DNA of 64,000 bases from Methylopila jiangsuensis (GCF_027922305.1 NZ_BSFK01000010.1:434001-498000); one strand, 5' to 3'; shown: positions 9,617-18,448, numbered from the stretch's first letter. Numbers and translations: made by a program. Notes: generated by a model from the letters alone, not told the origin.

Positions 9617-10411
9617 ATGTGCGAAGGTAAAGAAGTCAATACGCGCGAGGGCGAGGTGGGAGCGGAGGGGAGAGCTCCGCCTGCCGTTCAGCCAAGTTCT
9701 GTTTTTAAAGAATTAAAACTTGCAGGCTTTGAAGATGTCCAGCTCCAGGGCGTCAATCTTTACGACTTGTATCGAATGTCAGGCGGAGGCAAAAACGGTT
9801 TTAAGTATAAATCAAAATACGGCAACGTTGTTTCATTGAAAGGAGACTTCAGCATCGATGCAATGACAAAAACAAATATTTACTTCAATGGAAGAGATAA
9901 TGTAATAAACATTTATGGAATTAAAAATGTATTTGGACTTCATCTGGCGTGTGTGGGTGGAGGGACTATTAATTTCAGTTCACCGAATGTGGTGCGTGGG
10001 CTCACCGTCATGAGTTCAAATGGCGGGGTAGTTTCGATCGGATCGGACTGTCTGATCTCACGCGACGTCATTATCTACGCGTCGAAGGCGCATGGGCTTT
10101 ACAACGTCTCGGATGGAGAGCGACGTTTCAAGCAAGGCGTCACGGTTGGGGACCATGTGTGGCTTGGGCAAGGCGTGAGATTGCTCTCGGGCGCTTCAAT
10201 TGGCGATGGTTCGGTCATCGGATCCTACAGCGTGCTTGCGCGTTCCGTGCCGAACAACTGCGCCGCAGCCGGAAATCCATGCCGGGTTACGACGCATGAT
10301 ATATTTTGGACGGATAAGGCCGTTCCGGATGACGGAAATTATTTCGATATGCTTCAGAGGTCCGGGAAAAGCAGGCCGCGTTTCGTTCGCTTCACGCAGG
10401 AGGGTGATTGA
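9617..10411 (+). CDS. Hexapeptide-repeat acyltransferase (left-handed beta-helix), probably acquired
   Basis: A 264-residue protein. Residues about 80-240 show hexapeptide-style repeats (NVVRGLTVMSSNGGVVSIGSD, then GVTVGDHVWLGQGVRLLSGASIGDGSVIGSYSVL) and the closing AAGNPCRV motif of the xenobiotic/CatB-NodL acetyltransferase group. Such enzymes O-acetylate sugars of surface glycans from acetyl-CoA. The gene uses A/T-ending codons (AAA, AAT, TTT, ATA) far more than its neighbours, a sign of horizontal transfer. It stands alone between the YqaE operon and tadA, facing tadA tail to tail with a 9-bp gap. The specific substrate is unknown. Confidence 0.8.
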   Translation: MCEGKEVNTREGEVGAEGRAPPAVQPSSVFKELKLAGFEDVQLQGVNLYDLYRMSGGGKNGFKYKSKYGNVVSLKGDFSIDAMTKTNIYFNGRDNVINIYGIKNVFGLHLACVGGGTINFSSPNVVRGLTVMSSNGGVVSIGSDCLISRDVIIYASKAHGLYNVSDGERRFKQGVTVGDHVWLGQGVRLLSGASIGDGSVIGSYSVLARSVPNNCAAAGNPCRVTTHDIFWTDKAVPDDGNYFDMLQRSGKSRPRFVRFTQEGD

Positions 10412-10420
10412 CGTGAAGTT

Positions 10421-10858
10421 TCAGATCGGCGTTCGGAGCGTGAGAAAAAAGTCCCGCAGCAGCGCAGCGGACTCTGATTCCGCGATGCCGGGATAGACGT
10501 CCGGAGCGTGGTGGCAGGTGGGCAGGCGGTAAAGCCGCGCCCCCGACGTCACGGCGCCGCCCTTGGGGTCCTCCGCGCCGAAATAGAGCCGGCGGATGCG
10601 GGCGAAGGAGATCGCGCCCGCGCACATGGGGCAGGGCTCCAGCGTGACGTGCAGGTCGCAGCCCACGAGCCGTTCGGAGCCCAGCGCCGCGCAGGCCATG
10701 CGGATGGCGAGAATCTCCGCGTGGGCGGTGGGATCGTTCAGTTCACGGGTGCGGTTTCCGGCCGCGGCGATCACCGCGCCGTCCCGCGTCACCACCGCGC
10801 CCACGGGCACTTCGCCGCGGGCCGCGGCGGCGCGGGCCTCATCAAGGGCGCGCTCCAT
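10421..10858 (-). CDS. tadA: tRNA-specific adenosine deaminase TadA
   Basis: This zinc deaminase converts A34 to inosine in tRNA-Arg(ACG). Zinc and catalytic motifs are clear: THAEILAI (His ligand plus catalytic Glu) and LEPCPMCAGAI (two Cys ligands), plus the tRNA-binding FARIRRLYFGAEDPKGGAV. From the ATG at 10858 it is 145 residues. A GTG at 10897 would add 13 residues; neither start has a good ribosome site, so the start is uncertain. It diverges from the pseudouridine synthase gene. Confidence 0.95.
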   Translation of the reverse strand: MERALDEARAAAARGEVPVGAVVTRDGAVIAAAGNRTRELNDPTAHAEILAIRMACAALGSERLVGCDLHVTLEPCPMCAGAISFARIRRLYFGAEDPKGGAVTSGARLYRLPTCHHAPDVYPGIAESESAALLRDFFLTLRTPI

Positions 10859-10917
10859 CGGCGAAGCCGTGATATCTCTCGTCAATTGGCCGTCCACATG
10901 CTATCGCCCGCCGCATC

Positions 10918-12975
10918 ATGACACAGTCCGACGAACCGACCTCCGCCGGCCCCGACGGGGCGCCGGAAACCGCTACCGCCGCGCCGCCTCCGGGCGAGCG
11001 CGTGGCCAAGGTCATCGCCCGCGCCGGGCTCGGCTCGCGCCGCGAGGCCGAGCAGTGGATCGCCGAGGGCCGCGTCGCCGTCAACGGCGCGGTGATCGAC
11101 GCCGCCGCCCGCAACGTCACGCCCCGCGACCGGGTGACGGTGGACGGCCGCGCGCTGCCTGAGCGCGAGCGCACCCGGCTCTGGCTCTACCACAAGCCCC
11201 GCGGCTACGTGACCACCACCCATGATCCGGAAGGCCGCGAGACGGTGTTCCAGATCCTGCCGCCCGCCATGCCGCGGGTGGTGACGGTGGGGCGGCTCGA
11301 CATCAACACCGAGGGCCTGCTGCTGCTGACCAACGACGGCGGCCTGTCGCGGGTGCTGGAGCTGCCGGAGACCGGCTGGCTGCGCCGCTACCGCGTGCGC
11401 TGCTTCGGCCGGGTGACGCAGGACAAGCTCGACGCGCTGAAGGACGGCGTCACCATCGACGGCTTCCACTACGGCCCCATCGAGGCGACGCTCGAGCGCC
11501 AGCTCAACGACAACTGCTGGCTGCAGATCGGCCTGCGCGAGGGCAAGAACCGCGAGGTCAAGCGCGTCGCGGAGCATCTCGGCCTCGCGGTGAGCCGCCT
11601 GATCCGCGTCTCCTTCGGCCCGTTCCAGCTCGGCGACCTGGGCGAGGGCGCGGTGGAGGAGGTGCGCACCCGCACGCTCGCCGACCAGCTCGGCAAGCGC
11701 CTGGCGGACGAGGCCGGCTGCGATTTCGACGCCCTGAGCGTCGACCACGGCGAGGACGCCCCGCTCGTCACGGGCGGGCGCGGCGCGGGCCGCAAGACCT
11801 ATGAGCCCCGCGCCGTCTCCGACGGCGAGCGGCTGAAGGACCCGACCCAGCGCGTCGGCCGCCGGGCCCCGGTGGCGCGTCCGCGCGACATGGCGGCCCC
11901 CGCGGCCGCAGGTCCGGTCGAGGACCGCGAGCCTCCGAAGAAGCGCGCGGCGCCGATCGCCGACCGCCGCGGCCGCACCGTGAAGGTGGAGAAGGTGGAG
12001 CGCGGCGAGGGCGACGTCGCCCCGAAGCGCGTGCATCACCGCGATCCCGCCGCCGCCGAACGCTACGGCGCGCCGGGCCGCGTGTCCCGTCCGGGCGCGG
12101 ACGCCCCCCGCGGCCGAGGCCGCGACGGCGACGACCGGCGCGGGCCTCCCCGCCGCGACGGCGACGCGCCGCGTAAGTTCACCACACGCGACGGCGGCGA
12201 CGCCCCGCGCGGCGACCGCTTCGGCGGCCCGGCCCGCGACGGCGGCGAACGCCGTGGCCCGCCGCGCCGTGACGGCGACGCGCCGCGCAGGTTCGGCGAT
12301 CGCGACGGCGCCCCCGCCCCGCGCGGCGAACGGTTCGGCGGTCCGGTTCGTGACGGCGGCGAGCGCCGCGGGCCTCCGCGCGGGGACGGCGTGCGCCGCC
12401 CGGCGCCGCTGGAGCGCGAGAGCGGCCCCCGCCGTGAGGGCGAAGTGCGCCGCGGCCCCCGCCGCGACGCGCCGTCCCGTCCGCCGCGGGAAGGGTTCGG
12501 CGATCGCCCGCGTCCGCGCCGCGAGGAGAGCGCCTCCGCCGAGCCCCGCGCCGAGCGGGCGCCGCGCGTCTCCGAGCCGCGCTGGCGCGACGAGGGCGCC
12601 AAGCCCCAGCGGCGCGAGGGCGGTCCGCGTCCTGCGCGCGGCGGCGACGAGCGTCCGTCGCGTGACCGTGGCGCACGGCCGGACGGCGGGCGTCCGCCCC
12701 GCGCCGGCGACGGCCCCCGGTCCGAGCGTGGCCCGCGCCCCGAGCGCGGCGCCGGCCCCGACCGGCGTGAGGGCGCGCGCGGCGAGCGGCCACGCCCCGA
12801 ACGACCCGAGGGGAGCAAGCCCCGCGGGCCGGGCGGGCGTCCCGGCGGGGCGAAGCCCGCCTTCAACAAGGGGCCGCGCAAGGGCCCGAACGATCGCGGT
12901 CCGGGGCCGAAGGGCCCGCGGGGCCCGGGCGGCGCAGGCAAGGGACGGCCGGGCGGTGCGGATCGTCGGCGGTAA
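10918..12975 (+). CDS. RluB-family pseudouridine synthase with ~400-residue Arg/Gly/Pro/Asp-rich tail
   Basis: The 685-residue protein has three parts. Residues about 20-75 are an S4 RNA-binding domain ([21 protein letters not shown]). Residues about 80-250 are the RsuA/RluB catalytic domain with the active-site Asp in [17 protein letters not shown] (near residue 128). From about residue 290 to the end it is a charged, disordered tail rich in Arg, Gly, Pro and Asp, with repeats such as [18 protein letters not shown]. The enzyme probably modifies 23S rRNA (U2605-type site). The tail resembles RGG-type RNA-binding tails and also codes through the start of rsmD, overlapping it by 20 bp. Confidence 0.92.
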   Translation: MTQSDEPTSAGPDGAPETATAAPPPGERVAKVIARAGLGSRREAEQWIAEGRVAVNGAVIDAAARNVTPRDRVTVDGRALPERERTRLWLYHKPRGYVTTTHDPEGRETVFQILPPAMPRVVTVGRLDINTEGLLLLTNDGGLSRVLELPETGWLRRYRVRCFGRVTQDKLDALKDGVTIDGFHYGPIEATLERQLNDNCWLQIGLREGKNREVKRVAEHLGLAVSRLIRVSFGPFQLGDLGEGAVEEVRTRTLADQLGKRLADEAGCDFDALSVDHGEDAPLVTGGRGAGRKTYEPRAVSDGERLKDPTQRVGRRAPVARPRDMAAPAAAGPVEDREPPKKRAAPIADRRGRTVKVEKVERGEGDVAPKRVHHRDPAAAERYGAPGRVSRPGADAPRGRGRDGDDRRGPPRRDGDAPRKFTTRDGGDAPRGDRFGGPARDGGERRGPPRRDGDAPRRFGDRDGAPAPRGERFGGPVRDGGERRGPPRGDGVRRPAPLERESGPRREGEVRRGPRRDAPSRPPREGFGDRPRPRREESASAEPRAERAPRVSEPRWRDEGAKPQRREGGPRPARGGDERPSRDRGARPDGGRPPRAGDGPRSERGPRPERGAGPDRREGARGERPRPERPEGSKPRGPGGRPGGAKPAFNKGPRKGPNDRGPGPKGPRGPGGAGKGRPGGADRRR
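12110..12400 (+). repeat. Degenerate in-frame tandem repeats in the pseudouridine synthase tail
   Basis: Two imperfect copies of a unit a little over 110 bp lie here, encoding versions of APRG(D/E)RFGGP(A/V)[10 protein letters not shown] followed by RRDGDAPR or RGDG. Further degenerate copies extend to about 12800. The reading frame is kept throughout, so expansion is at the protein level. Confidence 0.7.
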
Positions 12976-13516
12976 GTTCAAGGGCCGCGCGCTGAAAGGC
13001 CCGGCGGCGGATTCGCGCGCGATCCGTCCCACCTCCGACCGGCTGCGCGAGGCGGTGTTCAACGTGCTGGCCCACGCCTACGACGATCCGGCGGACGGCG
13101 CGCGGGTGCTGGACCTGTTCGCCGGCACCGGCGCGCTCGCCATCGAGGCGTTGTCCCGCGGCGCCCGCTACGCGCTGTTCGTGGACGAGGGCGCGGAGGC
13201 CCGCGCCTGCCTGCGGGCCAACGTGGAGGCGCTCGGCCTCGGCGGCGTCACCCGCGTCGCCCGCCGCGACGCGGCCCGCCTCGGGCCGATCGGGACGGTG
13301 CAGCCGTTCGATCTGGTGTTCTGCGATCCGCCCTACGGCCGCGGCCTCGGCCAGCAGGCGCTCGCCTCCGCCCGCGCCGGCGGCTGGCTGGCGCCGGGCG
13401 CGCTCGCGGTGTGGGAGGAGGCGGCCGACGCCGACCTCCCTGCGCTCGACGGCTTCGACACGCTGGAGACGCGCCTCTACGGCGACACCAAGGTCGCCCT
13501 GCTCAGGGCGGCGTGA
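12956..13516 (+). CDS. rsmD: 16S rRNA (guanine(966)-N(2))-methyltransferase RsmD
   Basis: This 186-residue enzyme methylates G966 in 16S rRNA using SAM. The N-terminus [15 protein letters not shown] is diagnostic. Motif I is [20 protein letters not shown] and the catalytic motif IV is FCDPPYGRG (DPPY type). The only start that gives the family N-terminus is the GTG at 12956, which lies inside the 3' end of the pseudouridine synthase gene (20-bp overlap). Co-occurrence with an RluB-type gene is standard in Rhizobiales. Confidence 0.95.
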   Translation: MRIVGGKFKGRALKGPAADSRAIRPTSDRLREAVFNVLAHAYDDPADGARVLDLFAGTGALAIEALSRGARYALFVDEGAEARACLRANVEALGLGGVTRVARRDAARLGPIGTVQPFDLVFCDPPYGRGLGQQALASARAGGWLAPGALAVWEEAADADLPALDGFDTLETRLYGDTKVALLRAA

Positions 13517-13546
13517 CCTTGAACGCGGATCGCGTCCGCGCGGTCC

Positions 13547-14161
13547 TCACGAGCCCTTGGGCAGCCAAAGCTCCACCTGGCCCTTCGGCGCCGTGTAGTT
13601 GCGGAGCGGCTTCACGGCGACGCCTGCGACGCCCGCGTCTTCGGCGATCTCCGCCACCCGCTTCGCCAGATCCCCGTCGCCGTCGTTGAAGTAGCGGACC
13701 TCCGGGGCGCTCGGAGAGCGGGCGCCCACATATTCCACCCCGAACGATCGGAGCCCGGCCTTTATCAGGGCCATGCGGATGCCATTGGCCTTCGGCGCAT
13801 CCGCCAGACCAAACGCCTGAATGTAGACGACCCCGCTCACGGGCGCAGGCGTCTGCGCGCCCGCCGCAGGCACGACGTTTTGCGTGCGAACCTGACGAAC
13901 CTCTTCGCTGACGGCGATGTTCCGCAGGTCTTCGGTCGCTTGGGTCGGACCTTTAATGTAGTTTGTGGCGGCGCCAAGGCAGAGCCCAACGACCGTGACG
14001 ATGTATGTCCCGTAAAAATAGGGCCTTATGTCGGATGGAAGTTTTTTCTTTGTAAGAAGATCAAGGGCGCCGGCGATCGTGAATATTATGAAAAATCCGA
14101 CGACCGTGTAGGAAATAAGGAGCGTAAGCACGAATTTATGGAGATCGTATGCCATGCGCAT
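13547..14161 (-). CDS. Hypothetical membrane protein, paralog A of a tandem pair
   Basis: This 204-residue protein has two N-terminal hydrophobic segments (residues about 8-32 and 45-65). A short linker is followed by a C-terminal domain of about 95 residues beginning SGVVYIQ. The domain carries RSPSAPEVRYFNDGDGD and ends NYTAPKGQVELWLP. By eye about half of the domain is identical to that of the next gene upstream (14336-14941). The fold may be a small alpha/beta, LytR_C- or SPOR-like domain, which is inference. Base composition of the N-terminal part is more AT-rich than the surroundings. The start could be the third codon ATG at 14155, which has a better-spaced G-rich site. Confidence 0.72.
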   Translation of the reverse strand: MRMAYDLHKFVLTLLISYTVVGFFIIFTIAGALDLLTKKKLPSDIRPYFYGTYIVTVVGLCLGAATNYIKGPTQATEDLRNIAVSEEVRQVRTQNVVPAAGAQTPAPVSGVVYIQAFGLADAPKANGIRMALIKAGLRSFGVEYVGARSPSAPEVRYFNDGDGDLAKRVAEIAEDAGVAGVAVKPLRNYTAPKGQVELWLPKGS

Positions 14162-14335
14162 CCCCCGATGCTGACATCATCATGCGCGTCACTTCGGGGG
14201 CTCAACACGCCGCTTCTGTCATCGCCACGCTTGTGGGGACAATGGAGGGCGTCGTGCCGCGAGAAGCGAGCGCCATCCATGGGTTGCATTGTCTTGACGT
14301 AAACACAACCAATAAGAGTCGTTGGCCGCCCGCGC

Positions 14336-14941
14336 TCAGCGCGGGTACCAGAACTCCATCTGGCCCGGGGGCGCCTTGTAGTTGGCGATGGTCTTCACCA
14401 CCGAGCCCTTGAGCCCGTGCTTGGCGGCGAGGGCCGCGACCTGTTCGGCGAGCGGGCGGTCGGCGTCGTTGAAGTAGCGCACCTCCGGCTCCGAAGGGGA
14501 GCGTCCGGTGATCAGCTCGATGCCGGGGGACTGGAAGCCGGCCTCCTTCAGCGAGCGCCACAGGTCCTCGGCCGCGAAGCGGGCGTCCATGTCCGGCACC
14601 TGGATGTAGACCACCCCGCTCTGGCCCACGGGCGTCAGGCCGGAATCCGCCGCCACGATCGCGCTGTTGCGGGCGTCGAAGGCCTTGGCGCTTTCGGCCG
14701 CGGCGGCGACCTGACCGGCGGCGACCGCCGGCGGCTGCAGCGCGCCGGCGGTCCACGCCGCCGCCAGACCGACGGCGGTCAGGGCATAGACAGCGTAGAG
14801 CGCGGTGCGCAGCAGCTTCGGGATTTGCACCAGCCGGATGACGCTCAGCAGCACCAGCACCGTGAGCCCGGCGAACAGGCCCGCCAGCGCGTAGACCGCG
14901 GCGAGGCGGATGACCAGATCGGCGGCGGATTGTTCGAGCAT
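14336..14941 (-). CDS. Hypothetical membrane protein, paralog B of a tandem pair
   Basis: This 201-residue protein shares the layout of the following gene: two transmembrane segments (residues about 10-38 and 45-70), an Ala-rich linker, then a domain from SGVVYIQVPDMD to YKAPPGQMEFWYP. The domain includes GRSPSEPEVRYFNDADRP. It is GC-rich like the chromosome, unlike paralog A. No enzymatic motif is visible. A membrane anchor plus a small binding domain suggests a sensor or scaffold, which is inference. It diverges from terC across a 337-bp gap. Confidence 0.72.
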   Translation of the reverse strand: MLEQSAADLVIRLAAVYALAGLFAGLTVLVLLSVIRLVQIPKLLRTALYAVYALTAVGLAAAWTAGALQPPAVAAGQVAAAAESAKAFDARNSAIVAADSGLTPVGQSGVVYIQVPDMDARFAAEDLWRSLKEAGFQSPGIELITGRSPSEPEVRYFNDADRPLAEQVAALAAKHGLKGSVVKTIANYKAPPGQMEFWYPR

Positions 14942-15082
14942 GGCGGCCTCGAGTCTTCGCGAATCGTCGGTTCGCCCCTTGTGTGCGGGAGGGCGGCTCG
15001 GCGATCAACCCTTCAGGCCCGCAGAGGCGCCGGTCGGGGCGGACGGCGCGCGGCTGGCCGCGGCGATCACGCTCGCGTCAGA

Positions 15083-15109
15083 GGCGCGCAGGGGACTTGC
15101 CTGCGCGCC
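15083..15109 (+). promoter_or_regulatory. Perfect 10-bp-stem hairpin upstream of terC
   Basis: Stem 15083-15092 pairs with 15100-15109 around a GGACTTG loop. It lies about 170 nt upstream of the terC start codon. It may be a leader structure or an operator; nothing in the sequence decides between these. Confidence 0.35.
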
Positions 15110-15159
15110 GCTTCTGCTCCACCTTGCCCCGGTCAGAACGGTCCGGGCCCCTCTGGCGT

Positions 15160-15178
15160 CCTTATCCCATGTATAAGG
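15160..15178. promoter_or_regulatory. Operator-like dyad CCTTAT-N7-ATAAGG
   Basis: A 6-bp inverted repeat with a 7-nt centre overlaps a TATAAG hexamer, about 100 nt before terC. It could be a repressor operator placed on a -10 element; no -35 match is visible. Confidence 0.3.
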
Positions 15179-15278
15179 CACGCGATGTCGGACTGCCCAC
15201 CCAACCCTTAGGGGGCGGTGGCGCAGCGTCCGCTATCGGCGCTCGTCGCCGTCCTCTCGCAGAGGACCTTGACGCCGC

Positions 15279-16274
15279 ATGACGCCTGATTTCCTGCTCG
15301 TCGAATTTGTCGGCAAGCCGCTCTGGCTGTGGCTGGCCTTTCTCGCCCTCGTGGGCATCCTGCTCGCCTTCGATCTCGGCGTGCTGAACCGCAAGGGCAA
15401 GGAGCTCGGCGTGGCCGAGAGCCTGAAGCTCTCGGTGTTCTACATCGCCGTCGCGGTCGCCTTCGGCGGCTACATCTGGTGGTCCATGGGCCCCGAAGCC
15501 GGCATGAACTATTACACCGGCTACGCGATCGAAAAGGCGCTGTCGATCGACAACGTCTTCGTCATATCGCTGATCTTCAGCTACTTCGCCATCCCCGCGC
15601 GCTACCAGTACCGCGCGCTGGTCTGGGGCATCCTGGCGGTTCTGGTGCTGCGCGGCCTCATGATCGGCGTCGGGGCGGCCCTGGTTCAGGATTACGACTG
15701 GATCATGCTGTTCTTCGGCGCCTTCCTCGCCTTCACCGGCGTGAAGATGCTGTTCGCCGGCGACGAAGAGGCCGACATCGGCGACAACAAGGCGGTGCAG
15801 TGGCTGTCGAGGCGCATGCGCGTCACGCCGGAGCTGCATGGCGAGCGCTTCTTCGTGCGCCAGCCGCATCCCGTCACCGGCAAGCTGGTGCTGTGGACCA
15901 CGCCGCTGTTCCTGGCGCTGGTGGTGATCAACGTGGCCGATCTGGTGTTCGCGGTGGACTCGGTGCCGGCGATCTTCGCCATCACCACCGACACCTACAT
16001 CGTCTTCACCGCGAACATCATGGCGGTGCTCGGCCTGCGCGCGCTCTACTTCGCGCTCGCCGCCATGGCGAAGCGCTTCGCCTACCTGAAATACGCCCTG
16101 GCGCTGGTGCTGGTGTTCATCGGCGTGAAGATCTTCTGGGCGCACTTCTTCGGCAAGGTCGACCCGGCGATCTCGCTCGGCGTCACGCTCGCGCTCATCG
16201 CCGGCGGCGTCGCGGTCTCGTTGTGGAAGACGCGGAACGATCCGCCGCAGGAGATCAAGCTGTCCTCGGAGTGA
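15279..16274 (+). CDS. TerC/Alx family integral membrane protein
   Basis: This 331-residue protein has about nine transmembrane helices. TerC hallmarks are FDLGVLNRKGKEL, the acidic-residue helix AIEKALSIDNVFVISLIF, and the second repeat VVINVADLVFAVDSVPAIF. E. coli Alx and related proteins are linked to manganese export and metal/tellurite stress. The protein is therefore probably a metal-handling membrane protein, possibly metallating exoenzymes. It is a single gene, convergent with mutL, with a hairpin in the gap. Confidence 0.92.
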   Translation: MTPDFLLVEFVGKPLWLWLAFLALVGILLAFDLGVLNRKGKELGVAESLKLSVFYIAVAVAFGGYIWWSMGPEAGMNYYTGYAIEKALSIDNVFVISLIFSYFAIPARYQYRALVWGILAVLVLRGLMIGVGAALVQDYDWIMLFFGAFLAFTGVKMLFAGDEEADIGDNKAVQWLSRRMRVTPELHGERFFVRQPHPVTGKLVLWTTPLFLALVVINVADLVFAVDSVPAIFAITTDTYIVFTANIMAVLGLRALYFALAAMAKRFAYLKYALALVLVFIGVKIFWAHFFGKVDPAISLGVTLALIAGGVAVSLWKTRNDPPQEIKLSSE

Positions 16275-16291
16275 TCCGGCGACCTACGTGA

Positions 16292-16319
16292 CCCGCAGGC
16301 GCGGTTCGGCGCCTGCGGG
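16292..16319. terminator. Hairpin between converging terC and mutL
   Basis: A perfect 11-bp stem, CCCGCAGGCGC / GCGCCTGCGGG with a 6-nt loop, begins 17 nt after the terC stop. The following bases are AAAGTTTC rather than a T run, so it is a weak or Rho-assisted terminator candidate. Confidence 0.45.
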
Positions 16320-16333
16320 AAAGTTTCGCGCGC

Positions 16334-16367
16334 CGTCACGCCCGAGCTTGCCTCGGGCGTCCACGAC
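16334..16367. repeat. Rhizobiales-type intergenic palindrome, copy 1
   Basis: The sequence runs CGTCACGCCCGAG...CTCGGGCGTCCACGAC, a degenerate member of the family repeated at 29924, 30474, 30536, 50272 and 54053. The inverted arms are CGCCCGAG and CTCGGGCG. Confidence 0.65.
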
Positions 16368-16460
16368 TTTGAGGCCACAAGGCTTTCCGCGGCGAACGTC
16401 GTGGATGCGCGAGCATGATGGCGAGCAGGGAGCGGGCGCCTCAGCGCTGTTCGGACGCGC

Positions 16461-18269
16461 TCAGCGCCGTCCGAACAGCTTTTCCAGATCGGCGGTCGAC
16501 AGGCGCACGAAGGTGGGGCGGCCGTGGTTGCAGGTGGAGGCGGCGGGCTCCGCCTCGATGGCGCGCAGCAGCGCGTTCATCTCGTCGGGCTTGAGCTTGC
16601 GGCCGGCCCGCACCGAGCCGTGGCAGGCGACCGTCGCCAGAATGTGATCGAGCCGTCGGGCTACCGGGCCGGCCTCGCCGTCGCCCTCCGCCAGCGTCTC
16701 GGCGATGTCCCGCACCAGCGCCGCGCCGTCGCAGGGGCCAAGCGGCGCGGGCGTCGCCCGCACCAGCAGCGCGCCGGGGCCGAAGGCCTCCAGGCCGAGG
16801 CCGAGCCCGTCCAGCAGGGGGGCCGCGGCCAGCACCCGTTCGGCGTCGGCGGGATCGAGCTCCACCACGTCCGGCACCAGCAGCTCCTGCCGCGGCACGC
16901 CCGAGGCGGCGCGCAGCCGCTTCAGTTCCTCATACACCAGGCGCTCATGGGCGGCGTGGGCGTCCACCAGCACCACGCCGTCGGCGGTCTCCGCCAGCAC
17001 GTAGGTGTCGTGGAGATGCGCCTTGGCGGCGCCGAGCGGCCGGTCGCGCGCCTCGTCCGGCGCGGCGTCCGCGACGCGGGGGTCGGCGATCGGCGGCAGG
17101 TCCATGAGGTCGACGGAGAAGGCGCTCTGGCCCGGCTGGGCGAGGCCGCGCGCGGGCGTCGCCGCGGGCCGCCAGACGGGAGCGGGCGCCGCCGCAGGCC
17201 GCCAGGCGGCGGCGGGAGCCGTGCGCGTGGCGAAGCGGGCGATCTCGGCGGAGCCGGCCGCGTAGGGGGTGGGTCCGGCGCCGGCGAGCGCGGCCCGCAC
17301 GGTGGAGACCACCAGCGCCCGGATCAGCCCGGAATCCCGGAACCGCACCTCGGCCTTCGCGGGATGCACGTTGACGTCCACCTCGCCCGGCCCGACCCGG
17401 ATGTCGAGCGCCGCCACCGGATGGCGGTCCCGGGGCATCACGTCCTGATAGGCGGCCTTCAGCGCGCCGGTCAGCAGCCGGTCGCGCACCGGGCGGCCGT
17501 TGACGGAGAGGTGGATGGCGCCGGCGGTGGCCCGGTGCAGGTGGCTCTGGCCCACATGGCCGACGAGCCGGGCGCCCTCGCGCTGGCCGTCGATGGCGAT
17601 CATGGCCGCGGCGGTCTCGGCGCCCAGCACCTGCGCCAGCCGCTCCGCATAGCCCTCGGCGCCCGGGGCCGCGGCCGGAAAGCGCAGGGTGCGCTCCTCC
17701 ACCACCAGCGTGAAGTCCACATGGGGGGCGGCGAGCGCCATCCGGCGCACCGCCTCCGCGGCGGCCTGCGCCTCGGCGCGGTCGGACTTCAGGAACTTGG
17801 CGCGGGCGGGGGTGGCGAAGAACAGGTCGCGCACCTCGATCCGCGTGCCGGGCGGCAGCGCCGCGGGCTCGGCCTCGCCCTTGCGGCCGCCCTCCACGGA
17901 CAGGCGCCAGCCGTGGGGCGCGTCCCGGCGCCGCGTGGCGATGGCGAGCCGCGCCACCGCGCCGATGGAGGGCAGCGCCTCGCCCCGGAAGCCCATGGTG
18001 GCGACGCCGACCAGATCCTCGTCGCTGGAGATCTTGGAGGTGGCGAAGCGCTCCACCGCCATCACGAGGTCGTCGCGGTCCATGCCGCAGCCGTCGTCGG
18101 AGACCCGGATCAGCCGGGCGCCGCCGCCCTCCAGCACGATCTCGATGCGGGCGGCGCCGGCGTCGAGCGCGTTCTCGGCCAGCTCCTTCACCACCGAGGC
18201 CGGACGCTCCACCACCTCGCCGGCGGCGATCCGGTTCGCGACCGTGTCGGAGAGAAGGCGGACGGGCAT
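16461..18269 (-). CDS. mutL: DNA mismatch repair protein MutL
   Basis: This 602-residue MutL couples MutS mismatch recognition to strand removal. The GHKL ATPase domain (residues 1 to about 330) has IAAGEVVERPASVVKELAENA, DDGCGM and GFRGEALPSI. An Ala/Pro-rich linker with WRPAA repeats follows. The C-terminal dimerisation domain carries DAHAAHERLVYEE (near residue 434), a variant of the DQHAx2Ex4E nuclease motif with Gln replaced by Ala, plus ACHGSVRAG and CNHGRPT. Those are marks of an endonuclease-type MutL, as expected in a lineage without MutH. Confidence 0.96.
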   Translation of the reverse strand: MPVRLLSDTVANRIAAGEVVERPASVVKELAENALDAGAARIEIVLEGGGARLIRVSDDGCGMDRDDLVMAVERFATSKISSDEDLVGVATMGFRGEALPSIGAVARLAIATRRRDAPHGWRLSVEGGRKGEAEPAALPPGTRIEVRDLFFATPARAKFLKSDRAEAQAAAEAVRRMALAAPHVDFTLVVEERTLRFPAAAPGAEGYAERLAQVLGAETAAAMIAIDGQREGARLVGHVGQSHLHRATAGAIHLSVNGRPVRDRLLTGALKAAYQDVMPRDRHPVAALDIRVGPGEVDVNVHPAKAEVRFRDSGLIRALVVSTVRAALAGAGPTPYAAGSAEIARFATRTAPAAAWRPAAAPAPVWRPAATPARGLAQPGQSAFSVDLMDLPPIADPRVADAAPDEARDRPLGAAKAHLHDTYVLAETADGVVLVDAHAAHERLVYEELKRLRAASGVPRQELLVPDVVELDPADAERVLAAAPLLDGLGLGLEAFGPGALLVRATPAPLGPCDGAALVRDIAETLAEGDGEAGPVARRLDHILATVACHGSVRAGRKLKPDEMNALLRAIEAEPAASTCNHGRPTFVRLSTADLEKLFGRR

Positions 18270-18448
18270 GGGCGTCGAGGTCGTCGCTTGAGTCGGTATG
18301 GGAGTGCGAGACTAGCAGCTTCGGCCCGCAAGGCGGCGCGGCGAGCGGGCCCGTTACGCTTCAGGCTGTGGATCACGCGCGCGAAACGGATGGCGGCCGC
18401 CCCACGCGCCCTATGTTCGGACGGCAAAAGACGCTGGAGGAGGCGCGC

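Larger units (their letters stand above)
14942..15278. other. 337-bp intergenic region upstream of terC with two dyads
   Basis: No convincing gene lies here. It contains a perfect 10-bp stem hairpin at 15083-15109 (GGCGCGCAGG / CCTGCGCGCC, 7-nt loop) and a smaller dyad at 15160-15178 (CCTTAT-N7-ATAAGG) that embeds a TATAAG hexamer. It separates divergent genes and so should hold both promoters. I looked for the Mn2+ yybP-ykoY riboswitch often found before TerC/Alx genes; its GGGGAGTAG core is not present. Confidence 0.5.

Noticed and set aside
14942-15278. yybP-ykoY manganese riboswitch upstream of terC
   Set aside because: The conserved GGGGAGTAG core and its partner loop are not present.
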